A DNA stretch of 8,406 nt from Maribacter sp. GTDB taxonomy: Bacteria; Bacteroidota; Bacteroidia; Flavobacteriales; Flavobacteriaceae. Below, in pieces: positions 6,003 through 8,406 of this stretch (positions are counted from its first letter, which is position 1; each line of letters begins with the position of its first letter). Position numbers and translations under genes: made by a program. The notes under the pieces are model-generated. The model saw nothing but the letters and a program-made list of their open reading frames with translations, searched no databases and was not told where the DNA came from. The stretch covers positions 1 to 8,406 of the forward strand of contig JABDKZ010000182.1 in NCBI GenBank assembly GCA_013001935.1, written 5' to 3'.

Positions 6003-7071
6003 ATACGCCGCAGCACTACTTTTAGTAGCACCAATGGTCCTTTCTGCCAACGATGGCAAACTTAAGGGCAAGTATACCAAGGAAAAAACCATAAAAAAGG
6101 AATTCGCCGTTAATTCCGATGCACTCCTAAAAGTGAACAACAGTTATGGTAATTTAAACATTACTTCATGGAATGAGGATCGGGTACTAATCGAAGTCCA
6201 CATTAAAACAAGTGGCAATAATGAGGAAAAGGTTCAAAAGAAACTAGACGGGATTACTGTGGATTTTGAAGCCACGAGTTCAATGGTTTCCGCAAAGACC
6301 CGATTTAATAAAAACAAAAGCGGTTGGGGATGGAACTGGGGTAATAACAATGTGAACATGCAAATTAATTATACTATTAAAATGCCAATTAAAAATAGCG
6401 TTCACTTAGACAATGATTATGGCAATATTAATTTGGACAGGGTTGATGGCCATGCTAAAATAAACTGTGATTATGGCCGATTAGAGATAGGCGAACTTAG
6501 AGGAAGAAACAATTATTTGAACTTTGATTACACATCAAAATCTAATATAGGGTATATAAACAGTGGTGAGATAAAAGCGGATTACTCCGGTTTTACCATT
6601 GAAAAAGCAGGAGATTTAAAAGTAAATGCCGACTATACAAATTCTACAATCAACCAAATGGAAAACTTGCATTATTCCAGTGATTATGGTAATATTGAGG
6701 TAGGCGAAGCAAACAATGTGGAAGGCAATGGGGACTACATTAATGTAAAATTAGGGACCATTCATGGCAATGTAGATGTTAATGCTGATTATGGGTCCCT
6801 TAGGATAAAAAATATGGCTGAAGATGCCGGTAACTTGCGCGTTAGTTCTGACTATACCGGTATAAAAATAGGTTATGATCCAGATTATCACTTTGATTTT
6901 GAAATAAGAACAGAATATGCTGGAGTTAGTGGTAAGGATGAATTTGAGATAAACATAAGTACTGAAAAATCCAGTAATAGATATTACAAGGGGTACCACG
7001 GTAAACCCGATAGTGGGAATGTTGTATCTATCGACAGTGAATACGGGGGAATATCATTTTCAAAAAACTAA
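5980..7071 (+). CDS. Secreted DUF4097-type beta-repeat protein with D-Y ladder
   Basis: A 363-residue exported protein of unknown function. MMKTLLFKYAAALLLVAPMVLSA is a signal peptide with a likely signal peptidase I site near residues 22-24 (LSA/NDG), so the mature protein is periplasmic or surface-associated. Residues 45-135 form an initial beta region with a Trp-rich turn (GWGWNWGNNN). From 140 to the C-terminus a motif D/E-Y-G/S/T-x-hydrophobic recurs, with Tyr at 147, 165, 184, 202, 219, 236, 253, 271, 292, 313 and 355, plus an early copy at 56. The spacing is 17-21 residues, with one double gap. This suggests a beta-solenoid with a stacked Tyr ladder. Family assignment to DUF4097 is from repeat style and operon context. 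Two adjacent ATGs (5980, 5983) are possible starts, both inside the anti-sigma gene. The role may be envelope stress output or signal input; neither is shown by the sequence. Confidence 0.82.
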   Translation: MMKTLLFKYAAALLLVAPMVLSANDGKLKGKYTKEKTIKKEFAVNSDALLKVNNSYGNLNITSWNEDRVLIEVHIKTSGNNEEKVQKKLDGITVDFEATSSMVSAKTRFNKNKSGWGWNWGNNNVNMQINYTIKMPIKNSVHLDNDYGNINLDRVDGHAKINCDYGRLEIGELRGRNNYLNFDYTSKSNIGYINSGEIKADYSGFTIEKAGDLKVNADYTNSTINQMENLHYSSDYGNIEVGEANNVEGNGDYINVKLGTIHGNVDVNADYGSLRIKNMAEDAGNLRVSSDYTGIKIGYDPDYHFDFEIRTEYAGVSGKDEFEINISTEKSSNRYYKGYHGKPDSGNVVSIDSEYGGISFSKN

Positions 7072-7094
7072 TAATCAATCAATAAATCAGACAA

Positions 7095-7820
7095 ATGAAA
7101 AAATTAGCAACACTAAGTTTAGTCGTATTATTTACCCTCTCTTGTACGGCTCAATGGGGAAAGAGAGTAAAAGGGAATGGCAATATGGTAACTATTGAAA
7201 GGTCAACAGGGGATTATGACGAGGTAGCCGTTTCCGGATGGTTCGATGTTGACCTTGTAGATGGGAACGAAGGGAATATTTCCTTAAAAGGTGAGGAAAA
7301 CCTTTTAGAACACATCATAACCGAGGTTAAAAATGGTAAACTGGTCATCAAGGTTGAAAAGGGAATGAACTTAAAACCATCGACTTGGAAAGAAGGAATT
7401 CATATTACCGTACCGGTTGAAAGTATTGATGCCGTTTCACTTTCGGGTTCTGGCGATATTGTGGGCAAAACGAACATAAAATCAGAGGCCTTCAAGACGT
7501 CTATGTCAGGTTCCGGGGATATTACCTTAGATATCGATGCCAGTTCAATAAGCGCTTCTATGTCCGGATCCGGGGATATTAATTTAAGTGGTTCCACAAC
7601 TGATTTTGATGTGACCATTTCTGGAAGTGGTGATATAAAGGCCTTCGACTTAGAAGCCGACAATGTTGATGCCACAGTTTCGGGTTCTGCTGACATAAAG
7701 GTCACAGCAAATCAAAGGTTAAAAGCAAGGGTATCTGGATCTGGAGATATTCACTATAAAGGAAATCCTGAAAAAGTAGATACAAAAACCTCAGGTTCAG
7801 GAGATATAACAAAAGCATAA
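7095..7820 (+). CDS. Exported head-GIN/DUF2807-type protein with GSGDI repeats
   Basis: A 241-residue exported protein. The N-terminus MKKLATLSLVVLFTLSCTAQ is a signal peptide. Cys17 may be lipidated (TLSC is a weak lipobox, since Leu is not at -3) or cleavage may fall at TA/QW by signal peptidase I. A conserved KRVKGNGNMV...VSGWFDVDL opening (about 23-54) and strands to 110 precede seven repeats of S-G-S-G-D-I, with the Asp at 121, 142, 161, 180, 200, 218 and 237. Spacing is 18-21 residues, and the fifth copy reads GSAD instead of GSGD. This matches the DUF2807 'putative auto-transporter adhesin, head GIN domain' family, which is expected to form a beta-helix. The adhesin label comes from the family name and is not evidence of function. 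The gene is the last of the sigma cassette, 23 nt after the DUF4097-type gene. Codons differ between repeat copies, so the array is old and kept at protein level. Confidence 0.87.
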   Translation: MKKLATLSLVVLFTLSCTAQWGKRVKGNGNMVTIERSTGDYDEVAVSGWFDVDLVDGNEGNISLKGEENLLEHIITEVKNGKLVIKVEKGMNLKPSTWKEGIHITVPVESIDAVSLSGSGDIVGKTNIKSEAFKTSMSGSGDITLDIDASSISASMSGSGDINLSGSTTDFDVTISGSGDIKAFDLEADNVDATVSGSADIKVTANQRLKARVSGSGDIHYKGNPEKVDTKTSGSGDITKA

Positions 7821-7835
7821 CCTGCTAAGTGCAGG
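7821..7835 (+). other. Small hairpin right after the DUF2807 stop codon
   Basis: CCTGC (7821-7825) and GCAGG (7831-7835) form a 5-bp stem with loop TAAGT, starting at the base after the TAA stop. No T-run follows, so it is not itself an intrinsic terminator. It might stabilise the 3' end of the operon transcript or be chance. Confidence 0.3.
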
Positions 7836-7863
7836 CAAGTCAAAAAGCGAGCAACAATCAAGC

Positions 7864-7896
7864 AAAAGTCCTGACATTTACGTCGGGACTTTTTTT
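7864..7896. terminator. Strong terminator of the sigma operon, shared with the MFS gene
   Basis: A 12-bp stem, AAAAGTCCTGAC (7864-7875) and GTCGGGACTTTT (7882-7893), with one T-G wobble and a 6-nt loop, runs into a T-tract (7890-7896). On plus it should end the sigma cassette. On minus the trailing T-run is only four bases, so it would be a weaker terminator for the MFS gene. Its right end overlaps the MFS stop codon (7895-7897). Confidence 0.85.
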
Positions 7897-8406
7897 ATGC
7901 TCTTTTTCTATTTACCCTCATAAGCAGAAACATTCCCATAAGAAAGAACAGACCCAGAAAAATTATCGCGTTACGCATACTCCCTGAATATTGGGCAACA
8001 AACCCGTACAAAAAGGTGCCTATTACAATACCTATCTTTTCAGCCACATCGTAAAAGCTAAAGAATGAAGCAGTATCGGTAGTCGCAGGAATAAATTTGG
8101 AATAGGTAGATCTTGACAATGCCTGTATACCGCCCATCACTATGCCAACACAACCAGCAGCTATGTAAAAATCAATGGGCGTAATCACAAAATATGCATA
8201 GATGCAGATCAGTAGCCAGAGTATATTCACGACTACGAGTGTTTGGATATTGCCAAATTTCTTAGAGGCCAAGGCGGTAACCGTAGCTCCGAAAATGGCA
8301 ACAATCTGAATGACCAGTATGCTAATGATAAGCCCAGTGGTCCGTTCAGAGTCGGAACCCCAATGTATTTCTTCTTCCCCAAAGTAGGTTGCTATCAGCA
8401 TTACGG
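7895..8406 (-). CDS. MFS transporter, UMF1/Atg22-like, C-terminal part (cut by window edge)
   Basis: The visible 170 codons are the C-terminal half of a multi-pass inner-membrane transporter. Counting from Met at 8401, hydrophobic helices lie at about 22-42, 51-71, 76-92, 119-137 and 143-162, ending in the basic tail MRVNRKRA. The loop GIVMGGIQALSRSTYSKFIP (86-105), followed by FFSFYDVAEKIGIVIG, is characteristic of the UMF1 family of major facilitator proteins (Atg22-like), usually over 400 residues. The reading frame stays open past the Met at 8401 (an upstream Val codon is present), and the family has about six more helices before this point, so that Met is internal and not the start. The substrate is unknown. 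It converges on the sigma cassette, with the terminator overlapping its stop codon. Confidence 0.88.
   Translation of the reverse strand, partial: VMLIATYFGEEEIHWGSDSERTTGLIISILVIQIVAIFGATVTALASKKFGNIQTLVVVNILWLLICIYAYFVITPIDFYIAAGCVGIVMGGIQALSRSTYSKFIPATTDTASFFSFYDVAEKIGIVIGTFLYGFVAQYSGSMRNAIIFLGLFFLMGMFLLMRVNRKRA

Noticed and set aside
7400..7705. 101-codon open frame on minus across the GSGDI repeats
   Set aside because: It is the antisense shadow of the repeat array, with the regular SPEPD pattern that mirrors GSGD codons, and has no start context of its own.
7437..7814. Regularly spaced repeats of about 57 nt, considered as a CRISPR-like or tandem DNA repeat
   Set aside because: The conserved unit is only about 15 nt and its codons vary between copies. 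The repeat is in the protein, within an intact reading frame.
7895..8401. Complete 168-residue membrane protein starting at Met 8401
   Set aside because: The frame continues upstream to the window edge and the content matches only the C-terminal half of a UMF1-type transporter, so it is a partial gene.

Overview
The window reads as chromosomal DNA of a marine-type Flavobacteriaceae/Bacteroidota bacterium. The evidence is low GC, A-rich translation starts without Shine-Dalgarno sequences, a full-consensus Bacteroidota promoter (TTTG-N19-TAnnTTTG) in front of rpsA, and protein families typical of the phylum (a flavobacterial-type Lon N-terminus, DUF4097 and 'head GIN' DUF2807 proteins). There is no sign of a phage, IS element, CRISPR array, tRNA or rRNA.

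Layout. (1) 1-795, minus: N-terminal 265 codons of ribosomal protein S1 (rpsA), running off the left edge. It has a leader of about 110 nt that carries a 9-bp inverted repeat, and a consensus promoter. (2) 1059-1439, plus: a small cytoplasmic BON/LysM-type protein resembling Kbp/YgaU. (3) 1475-4670, minus: lon followed by cmk, probably co-transcribed. They end at a hairpin that also ends the convergent LysM gene, and the cmk stop codon lies inside that hairpin. (4) 4671-4887: divergent regulatory region between lon and an ECF sigma operon, with a CCCTATT/AATAGGG dyad, a weak promoter candidate and a 14-codon ORF that overlaps the sigma start. (5) 4888-7820, plus: a four-gene cassette of ECF sigma factor, single-pass anti-sigma candidate, secreted DUF4097 protein and exported DUF2807 protein. 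(6) 7864-7896: terminator shared with the convergent gene. (7) 7895-8406, minus: C-terminal part of an MFS transporter of the UMF1/Atg22-like group, cut by the right edge.

The left half is housekeeping: translation (S1), nucleotide metabolism (CMP kinase) and protein quality control (Lon). The most distinctive part is the sigma cassette. Its first three genes overlap, which suggests coupled translation. The last two genes encode exported proteins built from different but similarly spaced repeats: a D-Y motif about every 17-21 residues in one, and G-S-G-D-I every 18-21 residues in the other. Both spacings suit one turn of a beta-solenoid. A reasonable but unproven reading is an envelope-stress or surface-sensing module in which the membrane anti-sigma factor controls the sigma factor and the two repeat proteins act in the periplasm or outer envelope. 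The cassette type seems recurrent in Bacteroidota, so the less described parts are the overlapping mini-ORF/TTG start, the dyad at the promoter and the two repeat ladders.
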